Of a stretch of DNA of 19,714 bases, positions 1 through 7,185 are shown piece after piece. A program made the position numbers and the translations under genes. Within the stretch, counting starts at the first letter, position 1, and each line of letters starts with the position of its first letter. Below the pieces are notes generated by a model. The model saw only the letters and a list, made by a program, of their open reading frames with translations. It was not told the origin of the DNA and did no database searches. The stretch spans positions 1 to 19,714 of the forward strand of contig JAIRTS010000137.1 in assembly GCA_031254795.1 (NCBI GenBank). Reading direction: 5' to 3'. The DNA is from Treponema sp. (GTDB lineage Bacteria > Spirochaetota > Spirochaetia > Treponematales > Breznakiellaceae).

Positions 1-1
1 G

Positions 2-322
2 TCATGGGACGAGCGTTGGAGCGGCCCGCGCGAATATTATAAATATTCGCCGGAAACGCGCCGCGCGATTTGCGCGGCCAACGCGATTGAGCCATTGAAT
101 TGCCAGTTGCGTAAAGCCGCCAAAAACCGCTCGGCCTTTTCGGCCGATGGCGCTATATTCAAGGCGCTGTGTTTGGCGGCGCGGAACGCGTCGGAAAAAT
201 GGACGGCGCCGATTAAGCGTTGGTGGCTGGCGCTTGACCAGTTCGCCATTGAGGCAAGGAAAAGAACGGTTCCCATTTTGATGATATTTTGCCAATTACA
301 CAAAAAATCTGACAGGCCCTAA
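2..322 (+). mobile_element. 3' end of IS256-family (mutator-type) transposase
   Basis: The reading frame is open from the left edge to the TAA at 320-322 and gives 106 residues, so the gene starts outside the window. It carries the C-terminal signature of IS256-family DDE transposases: NAIEPLNCQLRKAAKNRSAF (family form NAIExLNxxLRKxxKxRxxF), followed by KALCLAARN..KWTAPI and W..ALDQFAIEARKR. In this family the NAIE segment is expected to hold the catalytic glutamate. The last ten or so residues are read through the sequence at about 290-320 (ttacacaaaaaatctgacag then gccc), which looks like the element's right terminal inverted repeat, so the element probably ends near 320. Only the end is visible, so it cannot be said whether the copy is intact. 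The fragment shows no internal stop. Confidence 0.8.
290..320 (+). repeat. probable right terminal inverted repeat of the IS256-type element
   Basis: The segment ends in acacaaaaaatctgacaggc plus cc, which resembles the ACACAAA..GACAG.CC ends typical of IS256-family elements. It overlaps the 3' end of the transposase frame. The left repeat lies outside the window, so neither the match nor the flanking target duplication can be checked here. Confidence 0.5.
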
Positions 323-856
323 AAAATTGGTGTACGGCTCCACTTCGCATAACGAGGCGGTCGGAAAAATATTTTTCGGCCTCATAGAACACTATATATA
401 GCGTGTTTATTTCTTTATATATCACATATATAGTAGCTATTTATGTAATGACGGACTTTTCCGACAGTCTCAACAGAACTGTATGCGTTCCGGGCCTACG
501 GCCATTCAGGGTTCAGTCGGCTAGGTCATTTCGCTTCGCTCCATTCGCCTAGGTCAGTCGTTACGCTCCTTCCCACGCCACATTCCACCCACAGTTTGTC
601 GGCCATGCAAAACCTACGGTTTTGTCTATTCGGGCAGCCCAAACGTCGCATATAGCCAAAACGTTATATGCAACTTTGCCTAAATTTTCCGGATTTTTCA
701 AAAGTTATAAAATTTGCTTAACAAACCGCGCTTTTACCGTTACTCCGCGCCCTCCATGTCGCGGGTAATTTGCCTCAATTTATGTATAAAATACCATGCA
801 AAATTTGTAAAACGCCTATTGACGATAAAAACTCGGTATGATAAGATAAAAAAATT
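323..856. other. 534-bp non-coding spacer of hairpins and short repeats
   Basis: No convincing gene is seen. The stretch holds an interrupted hairpin at 354-383 (GAGGC arms around the palindrome GAAAAATATTTTTC), three-base-loop hairpins at 493-503 (GGCC-TAC-GGCC) and 608-624 (CAAAACC-TAC-GGTTTTG), and a 9-bp hairpin at 648-671 (GCATATAGC-caaaac-GTTATATGC, one G-T pair). CTAGGTCA occurs twice, at 521-528 and 549-556. The two copies are 28 bp apart and are followed by related TCGCTTCGCTCC and TCGTTACGCTCC stretches. A similar CAAAGCC-ACC-GGCTTTG hairpin lies at 1938-1954, past the methyltransferase gene. The composition and repeats mark this as accessory DNA. Confidence 0.6.
819..847 (+). promoter_or_regulatory. 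sigma-70-type promoter for the DNA adenine methyltransferase
   Basis: TTGACG (819-824), a 17-bp spacer and TAAGAT (842-847) match the -35/-10 pattern. The start codon is at 857, only nine bases past the -10 box, so transcription would begin at or within about three bases of the ATG. No ribosome binding site lies between them. The mRNA is therefore predicted to be leaderless or nearly so. Confidence 0.5.
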
Positions 857-1774
857 ATGGATAAAGCGAAACCTTTTATAAAATGGGTAGGCGGCAAAGG
901 GCAACTCTTGGAGCAATTTGAACGTTATTATCCCAATGAATTAAAAGAAGGCACAATAAATTATTATATTGAGCCATTTCTCGGTGGTGGAGCATTATAT
1001 TTTTCTATCTTGGAAAAATATAAAATAAAGTATGCTTATCTCTCTGATTTGAATCGTGATCTCGTTTTGACCTATAATGTTATTCAAAAAAAACAAGATG
1101 TATTACTTGATTATTTGGAACAATACCAAAGACGTTATGACGAAACGGCGTCTGAAAAAAGAAACTATCTATTTCTTTCTATTCGTAAAAATTTCAATGA
1201 ACAACGTTTTGAAATAAATTACGGTAAATTGTCGGAGAACTGGACGCCAAGAGCCGCGCAATTTATATTTTTGAATAAAACATGTTTTAACGGGCTTTTC
1301 AGGATTAATTCAAAAGGTGAATTTAACGTGCCGTTTGGAAAGTATAAAACCCCGAATATCTTCGATCAAAATAATATTAGATCTGTTTCAGCCGCGTTAC
1401 AAAACGCTGAAATAGTTCAAGCGAAATATTCAAGTTGTTATTCAAAAGTTGATACTAAAGCTTTTGTATACTTTGATCCTCCCTACCGACCGCTAACACA
1501 AACATCAAGTTTTACAACATATACAGGTTCAAAATTTACCGACAAAGAGCAAATAGAATTAGCGCAATTTTTTAAAAAACTTGACAAAGAAACCGGCGCC
1601 AAACTTATGCTTTCGAATTCAGATCCGACAAATGTAAATCCTAATGACACGTTTTTTGAAAGAACGTATCTGGGATATAATCTATTCAAGGTTTCCGCAA
1701 ATAGAGCCGTAAACTGCAAGGCGCGGGGACGAGGAAAAATAAACGAATTGCTTATTACAAATTATAAATCATAA
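857..1774 (+). CDS. dam: D12-class DNA adenine N6-methyltransferase (Dam/M.DpnII type)
   Basis: This 305-residue enzyme transfers a methyl group from S-adenosylmethionine to adenine in DNA, most probably in GATC. The motif order is alpha-class: FIKWVGGKGQLL near the N-terminus (residues 7-18), the SAM-binding EPFLGGGALYF (39-49), FLNKTCFNGLFRINSKGEFN then VPFGKYK (about 138-163), the catalytic DPPY at 207-210 within FVYFDPPYRPLTQTSSFTTY, and GRGKINELLITNY at the C-terminus. From memory it is closer to M.DpnII than to enteric Dam. Full length. The gene is clearly more AT-rich than the ATPase genes next to it and sits between an IS end and a pseudogene, which suggests recent transfer. No intact restriction enzyme is visible beside it, so it is either an orphan or the survivor of a restriction-modification pair. 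Confidence 0.9.
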   Translation: MDKAKPFIKWVGGKGQLLEQFERYYPNELKEGTINYYIEPFLGGGALYFSILEKYKIKYAYLSDLNRDLVLTYNVIQKKQDVLLDYLEQYQRRYDETASEKRNYLFLSIRKNFNEQRFEINYGKLSENWTPRAAQFIFLNKTCFNGLFRINSKGEFNVPFGKYKTPNIFDQNNIRSVSAALQNAEIVQAKYSSCYSKVDTKAFVYFDPPYRPLTQTSSFTTYTGSKFTDKEQIELAQFFKKLDKETGAKLMLSNSDPTNVNPNDTFFERTYLGYNLFKVSANRAVNCKARGRGKINELLITNYKS

Positions 1775-1811
1775 GAGTTAATAGCGAATCATAAACTGCG
1801 ACGGGCAATAT

Positions 1812-1840
1812 TTGACAAATACAAAATCGGCAAACATGAT
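1812..1840 (+). promoter_or_regulatory. possible promoter downstream of the methyltransferase
   Basis: TTGACA (1812-1817), exactly 17 bp, then CATGAT (1835-1840; four of six matches to TATAAT). The -35 region lies inside ATTTGACAAAT, an 11-mer also found at the flaA and lysM promoters. If real, it overlaps the upstream start codons of the ORF that runs to 2117, so that ORF would have to start later (for example the GTG at 1875) or not be translated. It may be the relic promoter of a lost gene. Confidence 0.35.
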
Positions 1841-1937
1841 TTCTCCAAATAAAAATAATCCAAAACAAAGGTTTGTGGAAGCATTTTATCTGGATTTGAA
1901 TGAACTATATAGATCAGTAGAAATTGTTACAGGAGTA

Positions 1938-1954
1938 CAAAGCCACCGGCTTTG
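1938..1954. repeat. 7-bp hairpin at the composition junction
   Basis: CAAAGCC-ACC-GGCTTTG is a perfect 7-bp stem with a three-base loop. It has the same design as CAAAACC-TAC-GGTTTTG at 608-624. The two copies bracket the methyltransferase gene, and this one marks the switch from AT-rich to GC-rich sequence. Confidence 0.5.
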
Positions 1955-2330
1955 TAGGTGGCTGACACTCAATTCATCGAATTTGCCGTGGCTCACATTC
2001 CTCGCCGGGATCGCTCCGTTTGACACCTGCGACGACTACGGCTACGTCATTTACAAGAAGGGCGTCATGCCCTGGAGCGGGGTGTCGCTGGAACAGGCGG
2101 AGAGCGTCAGACACTAAGCCGCCTCTTTTCGAGAATGCGCTCCGATCTGCCCGCCACGAGACGGAGATGGTCAACTTCGTCCCCGCAGAATCTGGCACGA
2201 CGGCCCACTTCTGCGCCCGCTACGAGAATGCAAAAAGCGGTGGGGGCAAGTGGGTCCTATCGCGCCGGCGATTGGACATAATCTGCGCCGCAATGAGCGC
2301 GAAGCGTCCATTGCGACGCCCGTGTATTGA
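1955..2330 (+). pseudogene. frameshifted C-terminal relic of a conserved protein of unknown function
   Basis: Pieces of one protein appear in successive frames. VADTQFIEFAVAHIP lies at about 1958-2005. PFDTCDDYGYVIYKKGVMP follows in a second frame at about 2017-2075, up to the stop at 2117. KPPLFEN...FVPAESGTTAHFCARYENAK lies at about 2120-2240 in a third frame, and GPIAPAIGHNLRRNE follows at about 2257-2300 in yet another, ending at TGA 2328-2330. The succession DYGxxIYxGxMP, then (G)TAxFCxRYENAKG, then GPxxxAxxP is, from memory, the C-terminus of a conserved protein of unknown function that recurs in Bacteroidetes and in Treponema. At least three shifts are needed, so it is not functional. 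Its N-terminal part is missing. Confidence 0.55.
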
Positions 2331-2434
2331 TTCTTTTCTCCATTTATATATAATAACGCCATACCGAGTTTTGAAACAGGCTCGCCATAACAACGAATTA
2401 TTCATATATAGATGAAGGAACATAGAGGCATAAT

Positions 2435-3838
2435 ATGCGAGGCATAGAATACCGGGGTCTCACCAAAATAGAAGGACCCGTCGTCATCACCCAGCGCAGC
2501 CGCAACGTCGGCTTCAATGAAGTCGTCGCCGTGTATGACCGTGAAGAAGGGCGCAGGCTGGGGCGCGTGGTGGAATTAAGCGACGAGTGGGCGGCGGTGC
2601 AGATATTCGGTTCAACCGCCGGCTTGTCGGTGGACGACGCGCGAGTCGAATTCCTGAACAAACCAATGGAAATGCGAGTCGGACCCGGTCTTTTGGGGCG
2701 AGTGTTCAACGGCTTGGGGGAGCCTATAGACGGGTACGGCGCCATCTTTTCATCAACCTGCATTGATGTAAACGGGTTGCCCATCAATCCCTATGCCCGC
2801 GTGTATCCGAGGGACTTTATCCAGACCGGCGTTTCCGCCATAGACGGCATGAACACCCTCATCCGCGGGCAGAAATTGCCGATTTTTTCGGGCAATGGTC
2901 TGCCCCACAACCGGCTTGCCGCCCAGATCGTGCGCCAAGCGAAAATCCTGAACGCGGATGAGCCTTTTGTCGTGGTCTTCTGCGCTATGGGCGTAAAATA
3001 CGATGTGGCGCGGTTCTTCCTTGACGATTTTGAGAAATCCGGCGTGCTTTCCAACGTGGTGGTCTTCCTCTCTCTTGCGGACGCGCCGAGCCTTGAACGC
3101 CTGATAGCGCCCCGTTGCGCGCTCACCGCCGCCGAGTACCTCGCGTTTCAAGAGAACATGCATGTGTTGGTCGTGATGGCCGACATGACGAACTACTGCG
3201 AGGCGTTGCGGGAAGTCTCCTCAATACGGGGTGAAGTGCCTAGTCGCAAAGGGTATCCCGGGTATTTGTATTCTGACTTGGCGAGCCTGTACGAACGCGC
3301 CGGAAAAATCACCGGCTCCACCGGTTCAATCACCCAAATCCCGATCCTCACCATGCCCAACGACGACATAAGCCACCCGATCCCCGACCTTTCCGGATAC
3401 ATCACCGAAGGGCAGATCGTGCTTGACCGTGAGTTGTTCCAGCGGGGCGTGTATCCGCCGGTCGCCGGGCTTCCCAGCCTTTCCCGTCTAATGAAGGACG
3501 GCATCGGGCCTGGCATGACGCGGGAGGATCACAAAGACGTGGCGAGCCAGCTTTTCGCGGCCTACTCAAAGGTCAAACAGACGCGCAACCTCGCCTCAAT
3601 TATCGGCGAAGAGGAGTTGTCCGCAGGCGACAAGCAGTACCTGCAGTTCGGTCAGAAATTCGAGTCGATCTTCCTGACCCAGGACGAAAATGAAAACCGC
3701 GACATCGGGCGCACGCTTGATTTGGGCTGGCAGGTTCTCGCCGAGATACCGAGAGACGAATTGTTGCGTATAAAACAAGAGCTTATTCAGAAGTACCTTG
3801 ACCCGATTTTAGCGAAGGACGCGGAGAACTGGGGATAA
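2435..3838 (+). CDS. atpB: V/A-type ATPase subunit B (non-catalytic)
   Basis: This 467-residue regulatory subunit of the V/A-ATPase head alternates with the catalytic A subunit in the A3B3 ring. The start MRGIEYRGLTKIEGPVVITQ, then FNGLGEPIDG (91-100), then RDFIQTGVSAIDGMNTLIRG, then the altered P-loop equivalent SGNGLPHN (152-159, lacking GKT), then ADMTNYCEALREVSSIRGEV and PSRKGYPGYLYSDLASLYER are all typical. Length is normal (about 460). The ribosome binding site is gagg about 8 bases before the ATG. The D subunit gene follows after 2 bp. The A subunit gene that normally precedes B is not in the window. Instead there is the IS/methyltransferase/pseudogene patch, so A must lie elsewhere or has been separated by insertion. 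Confidence 0.95.
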   Translation: MRGIEYRGLTKIEGPVVITQRSRNVGFNEVVAVYDREEGRRLGRVVELSDEWAAVQIFGSTAGLSVDDARVEFLNKPMEMRVGPGLLGRVFNGLGEPIDGYGAIFSSTCIDVNGLPINPYARVYPRDFIQTGVSAIDGMNTLIRGQKLPIFSGNGLPHNRLAAQIVRQAKILNADEPFVVVFCAMGVKYDVARFFLDDFEKSGVLSNVVVFLSLADAPSLERLIAPRCALTAAEYLAFQENMHVLVVMADMTNYCEALREVSSIRGEVPSRKGYPGYLYSDLASLYERAGKITGSTGSITQIPILTMPNDDISHPIPDLSGYITEGQIVLDRELFQRGVYPPVAGLPSLSRLMKDGIGPGMTREDHKDVASQLFAAYSKVKQTRNLASIIGEEELSAGDKQYLQFGQKFESIFLTQDENENRDIGRTLDLGWQVLAEIPRDELLRIKQELIQKYLDPILAKDAENWG

Positions 3839-3840
3839 AA

Positions 3841-4464
3841 ATGCCAAGAGAATCCATTGCGCCGACAAAAAGCAATTTGCTCAAGACGAAAGAACGGCTT
3901 GTAACTGCGGAGGAAGGGTATGATCTTCTTGAACAGAAACGTGAAATCCTCGTGATGGAGCTGATGCGAAAGGTTGAAGAAGTGAAGCTGCTTGAGCGAG
4001 ATCTGGACGCGGCGGTGGAAAAAGCGTATCCGTCGCTCAAACGTATGCTGATAACCGTGGGACGCGAACGCGCTGATAGAATAGCTGGCAACATCAGGTA
4101 CAAGTTTAACCTGCGAGAAAAACGCTTTCAAATAGCGGGCATAAACCTGCCGGGGCTTGAAGTGCAGACGCCTGACCCGGAATTAAAATATTCTCCTGAA
4201 AATTCATTTGCGGAATGTGATGAAACCGTGTTACAATTCTTCAACCTGTTAAAGATTCTGACCAATCTCGCTGCGGTGAGAACTATTGCGTGGAGGCTTG
4301 CGCGGGAAGTCCGCAAGACCCAGCGCCGGGTGAACGCGCTTGAGAAAATGCTGATACCAATGGCGCGGGAAACCATGGCGTATATTGAAGCGTCCCTTGA
4401 AGAGCGGGAGCGGGACAGTTTCTTTACCAGCAAACTCTTAAAAAAGAAGACCGGGAAGAGATGA
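3841..4464 (+). CDS. atpD: V/A-type ATPase subunit D (central rotor stalk)
   Basis: This 207-residue protein forms the central coiled-coil shaft that turns inside the A3B3 head and links it to the membrane ring. It starts in the family style (MPRESIAPTKSNLLKTKERL, residues 1-20), followed by the long N-terminal helix (GYDLLEQKREILVMELMRKV). A middle domain contains GINLPGLE. The C-terminal helix is VRKTQRRVNALEKMLIPMAR, then ETMAYIEASLEERERDSFFT, a hallmark of V/A-ATPase D. It begins 2 bp after atpB, with gggg at the end of that gene as likely ribosome binding site, and its TGA overlaps the ATG of the next gene. Confidence 0.93.
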   Translation: MPRESIAPTKSNLLKTKERLVTAEEGYDLLEQKREILVMELMRKVEEVKLLERDLDAAVEKAYPSLKRMLITVGRERADRIAGNIRYKFNLREKRFQIAGINLPGLEVQTPDPELKYSPENSFAECDETVLQFFNLLKILTNLAAVRTIAWRLAREVRKTQRRVNALEKMLIPMARETMAYIEASLEERERDSFFTSKLLKKKTGKR

Positions 4465-4943
4465 AACCATTATTTTCTAATATCATAGTCGCAGTTTCGG
4501 GTTCCAACGCGTCAATTATGGCGGCAAAGTATGCCATTGTGATGACTAAGGCGTATCGTTGCAAGCTGAAGGCTGTGTATGTGGTTGACACGGCGACCAT
4601 CAGGCAGCTTACGCTGAGCAAGATTTTCGTGCAACAGGAAAGCCTTGAATACGAACAAAGCCTTGAGGCGAATGGCATGCGCTATCTTGGGTTTGTCGAA
4701 GAGCTTGCAAAATCCAAAGGCGTAAAAATAGAGCGCGAGCTTCGCAAGGGCGCGGTGGCTACGGAAATTCTTTATGCCGCGGATGAAAGGAAAGCCGATC
4801 TGATCCTTTTGGGTGGTTGGGAAAAAAACCGGAGCGCGCGGGACATCATTGGGCATGCCCACCATCAAATCATGGAAAACGCGAAATGTTCGGTGTTGCT
4901 GGTCAAAGAACCGGATATAGACGTGATATTCAAACAGTTATGA
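4461..4943 (+). CDS. universal stress protein (UspA-like) coupled to the V-ATPase genes
   Basis: This is a 160-residue UspA-fold protein with the usual start (FSNIIVAVSGSNASIMAAKY), the mid-region ELRKGAVATEILYAADERKA, and the C-terminal DLILLGGWEKNRSARDIIGH then ENAKCSVLLVKEP. Compared with the ATP-binding Usp motif G-x2-G-x9-G-S/T, the fourth position is Glu and the last is His, so nucleotide binding is uncertain. It is coupled to atpD by an ATGA overlap, with gggaag just upstream of the ATG. The position suggests a role linked to the ATPase or to energy stress, but that is inference. No subunit I or K gene follows. Confidence 0.85.
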   Translation: MKPLFSNIIVAVSGSNASIMAAKYAIVMTKAYRCKLKAVYVVDTATIRQLTLSKIFVQQESLEYEQSLEANGMRYLGFVEELAKSKGVKIERELRKGAVATEILYAADERKADLILLGGWEKNRSARDIIGHAHHQIMENAKCSVLLVKEPDIDVIFKQL

Positions 4944-4989
4944 TAGAGGACGACCCGAAGAGGCGCCCCTTTATAGGGTTGGGCTGTTC

Positions 4990-5022
4990 CGCGAAACCGC
5001 AAAGGGGCTTCGCGGTTTCGCG
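4990..5022. terminator. GC-rich hairpin between convergent usp and fba genes
   Basis: CGCGAAACCGC (4990-5000) pairs perfectly with GCGGTTTCGCG (5012-5022) across an 11-base loop. It sits between the convergent usp and aldolase genes and could stop transcription from both sides. There is no T-run on either side, so it is not a classical intrinsic terminator. Confidence 0.45.
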
Positions 5023-5148
5023 TGGGTGGAAATGGCGCGGACGAGGGATTATTACAGATTGAAGAGGGGGCGTGTCGTACATGACAGAGCGCCGCGGCGG
5101 CACATTCGCCCCAACCTTCATTTCCAGCGTCCGCGCTTGCGGCGCCGC

Positions 5149-6147
5149 CTACGCTCGTCCCGCGGAACCAAGCACGTCCGTATTCTTGTGCGCGTACATT
5201 TTTTTTAGCTCGTCGCGGGCTGGTCCAAGGTACTTGCGGGGATCGAATTCTTCCGGTTTTTCGGCGAACACTTTGCGGATCATGGCGGTCATGGCAAGGC
5301 GCCCGTCGCTGTCGATGTTGATCTTGCAGACCGCGCTCTTTGCGGCCGCGCGGAGTTGCTCTTCAGGGATGCCGACCGAATCGGCGAGCTTCCCACCGTA
5401 TTGTTCGATTATCTTCACATATTCAACCGGCACTGAGGAAGAGCCGTGCAGAACGATGGGGAAGCCGGGCAGTTTCTTTTCGATTTCCTCAAGGATGTCG
5501 AAGCGGAGCGGAGGCGGAACAAGAATGCCGTCCGGCGTCCGGCTGCATTGCTCCGGTTTGAATTTGGCGCGTCCGTGGCTTGTGCCAATGGAGATGGCCA
5601 GCGAGTCAACGCCGGTCTTTTTCACAAAGTCTTCCACCTCGGAAGGCTGGGTGTAGTGGCTGTGTTCGGCGACAACATCGTCCTCAACGCCGGCAAGCAC
5701 GCCGAGTTCGCCTTCTACGGTAATGTAGTCTTTGCGGGAATGAGCGTATTCCACGACCTTCCGTGTCAAGGCTACGTTTTCATCATAGGGCTTGCTTGAA
5801 CCGTCGATCATCACGCTGGAAAACCCTGTTTCAATGCAATCCACGCACAGTTCAAAGGTGTCCCCATGATCCAGGTGCAACGCAATCGGAATATCATAGC
5901 CCAGTTCATGGGCGTATTCCACCGCTCCTTTGGCCATATTCTTCAACAGGTTCTGGTTCGCGTATTTGCGCGCGCCGGAAGAAACCTGCAAAATAACCGG
6001 CGATTTTGTTTCCACACAGGCCTGAACAATGGCCTGCAACTGCTCCATATTGTTGAAGTTATACGCGGGAATCGCATAACCTCCCTTCACGGCTTTCTCA
6101 AACAAAGCCTTGGTGTTGACAAGTCCAAGCTCTTTATAACTAGTCAT
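5149..6147 (-). CDS. fba: class II fructose-1,6-bisphosphate aldolase
   Basis: This 332-residue cytosolic zinc enzyme cleaves fructose-1,6-bisphosphate to dihydroxyacetone phosphate and glyceraldehyde 3-phosphate. Class II features are seen in order: AIPAYNFNNMEQLQAI (25-40), HLDHGDT with the catalytic Asp93 and zinc ligand His94, the SVMIDGSSKPYDENVALTRK block (111-130), TVEGELGVLAGVEDDV (143-158), IGTSHGRAKF with His191, and VLHGSSSVP with His234. The ribosome binding site aaggagcgatt precedes the ATG on the minus strand. The gene diverges from the next plus-strand gene, and the flaA pair follows that. From memory, Treponema pallidum has the same aldolase-next-to-flaA arrangement. Confidence 0.95.
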   Translation of the reverse strand: MTSYKELGLVNTKALFEKAVKGGYAIPAYNFNNMEQLQAIVQACVETKSPVILQVSSGARKYANQNLLKNMAKGAVEYAHELGYDIPIALHLDHGDTFELCVDCIETGFSSVMIDGSSKPYDENVALTRKVVEYAHSRKDYITVEGELGVLAGVEDDVVAEHSHYTQPSEVEDFVKKTGVDSLAISIGTSHGRAKFKPEQCSRTPDGILVPPPLRFDILEEIEKKLPGFPIVLHGSSSVPVEYVKIIEQYGGKLADSVGIPEEQLRAAAKSAVCKINIDSDGRLAMTAMIRKVFAEKPEEFDPRKYLGPARDELKKMYAHKNTDVLGSAGRA

Positions 6148-6181
6148 AATCGCTCCTTTATAGTAGTATGCTCTATGACGC

Positions 6182-6201
6182 CTTTATAAAGATTTATAAA
6201 A
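6182..6201. promoter_or_regulatory. twin TTTATAAA palindromes in the divergent fba promoter region
   Basis: TTTATAAA occurs twice (about 6182-6189 and 6192-6199) in the gap between the divergent aldolase and binding-protein-like genes. The AT-rich pair could supply -10-like boxes in both directions or be a regulator site. No single good -35/-10 pair could be fixed on either strand. Confidence 0.25.
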
Positions 6202-6249
6202 GCGCCGAGTTCTATTTTATATGACTTGATCGAGGTTGTCTATAGGTAT

Positions 6250-7158
6250 ATGGCGAAGTTGCGTAAAACTCCCCAAAAAATCTTTGCGGCCGCAGCCGCC
6301 CTCGCGTTTTTCATCGCGGGCGCGGTTTTTTACAACCGCCGGCCCGTTCTGATAGTGTCCGACAGACAGTTCAACCTGATCTATGGAAAACAAAGGGCGC
6401 TCATAACACGCCTCGCAACGCAGGCGCGGCTGTTCCGTCCTGTCAAAGAAGTGATTGTGGGGGAAAATGCCGGCGCGGATCTGGTGAGCCTCGCCGCGCA
6501 ATCTGCGGTAAAGGCGCCGTACTGCGCGCTTTTTCCTTATCGCTACTATGAGGGCGCCGAATATTACGCCAGAGAGATGCCTCATATACCCGTGGCCGCG
6601 CTTGGCGACGCGGGTCAGAAGGCGCCGGAGGGAGTGATCTTCATTGCAACCGACGTGGAGACCGATCTGTACCGCGCCGGAAGATGCGCCGCGATCCTCG
6701 CCCAGTCTGCGACGGACTCGGCGGCGGCGGATTCGCCGGCGGAAGCAAAAAGCCGCGTCATGGTCATGCAAAGAAAAACGCTTGCCGAAGACCAAAGGCA
6801 GATTTTCCTGCAAGGCGCGCGAGACGAAGGTTTCACCGGAGTTCCCGCGTATCTCGCGCCCAACGGCAAATACCGTCCGGCTGAAAAAACCGCCGCAGTC
6901 GTCATATTGGGAAACGGAACGAGCTTTCTTGAGGAGAATGAAAACGCGCCGGTGATCCTCTTTTCATGGGTGGATCCTGAAGCCACCTCTTCATGGGTAA
7001 AAATGATATTTGACGACTCTCCTTGGGCGCTGGCGATTCCGGCGGTTGAAATGGCGCGAAAAGGAGAAAACGGCGTACTGCCGTCCCGTCCGCGCCTGCT
7101 GGACGGCCGCGTAGAATCGCGGGAACTTCGCATACGGCTCAAGAAAGCGGCGCAATAG
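6250..7158 (+). CDS. membrane-anchored protein resembling a periplasmic binding (BMP/sugar-type) fold
   Basis: This is a protein of about 302 residues of uncertain function. A basic N-terminus (MAKLRKTPQK) is followed by one hydrophobic segment (about residues 11-28, rich in Ala and Phe) that acts as a signal peptide or anchor. The rest would lie in the periplasm. The body alternates beta strands and helices like type-1 periplasmic binding proteins: VLIVSDRQFN, VKEVIVGENAGAD, PEGVIFIATDVETDLYRAG then RCAAILA, SRVMVMQRKT, AAVVILGNGTSF and APVILFSWVDPE. I chose the ATG at 6250 over a TTG at 6226 because agg lies shortly before it and the basic plus hydrophobic start follows at once. From memory, Treponema genomes carry an unnamed gene at this place beside fba and flaA. 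Ligand unknown. Confidence 0.6.
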   Translation: MAKLRKTPQKIFAAAAALAFFIAGAVFYNRRPVLIVSDRQFNLIYGKQRALITRLATQARLFRPVKEVIVGENAGADLVSLAAQSAVKAPYCALFPYRYYEGAEYYAREMPHIPVAALGDAGQKAPEGVIFIATDVETDLYRAGRCAAILAQSATDSAAADSPAEAKSRVMVMQRKTLAEDQRQIFLQGARDEGFTGVPAYLAPNGKYRPAEKTAAVVILGNGTSFLEENENAPVILFSWVDPEATSSWVKMIFDDSPWALAIPAVEMARKGENGVLPSRPRLLDGRVESRELRIRLKKAAQ

Positions 7159-7185
7159 CGGGCGCAATAACATACCGGAGTGTCT

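Larger units (their letters stand above)
1812..2117 (+). pseudogene. broken ORF: AT-rich 5' end of an unknown gene joined to a different gene's remains
   Basis: The open frame gives about 101 residues but looks chimeric. Up to about 1935 it is AT-rich like the methyltransferase (...QRFVEAFYLDLNELYRSVEI...) and could be the start of a lost partner gene, such as the cognate restriction enzyme. I do not recognise it, and it does not resemble the DpnII or MboI endonucleases as I remember them. After the small hairpin at 1938-1954 the composition turns GC-rich, and the residues (PFDTCDDYGYVIYKKGVMP) belong to the relic described at 1955-2330. There is no convincing ribosome binding site. Possible starts are the TTG at 1812, the ATG at 1836 and the GTG at 1875. 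Translation as a real protein is doubtful. Confidence 0.45.

Noticed and set aside
648..671. Integron attC-like site (GCATATAGC...GTTATATGC) before the methyltransferase gene
   Set aside because: The outer GTTATAT does not fit the GTTRRRY core well, no properly spaced R''/L'' partners are found within a normal attC length, and no integrase gene is visible. A simple hairpin explains it.
4817..5208. Overlapping plus-strand frames after the usp gene
   Set aside because: They overlap the end of usp or the aldolase gene, are Arg-rich in the way of GC-rich shadow frames, and cross the hairpin at 4990-5022.
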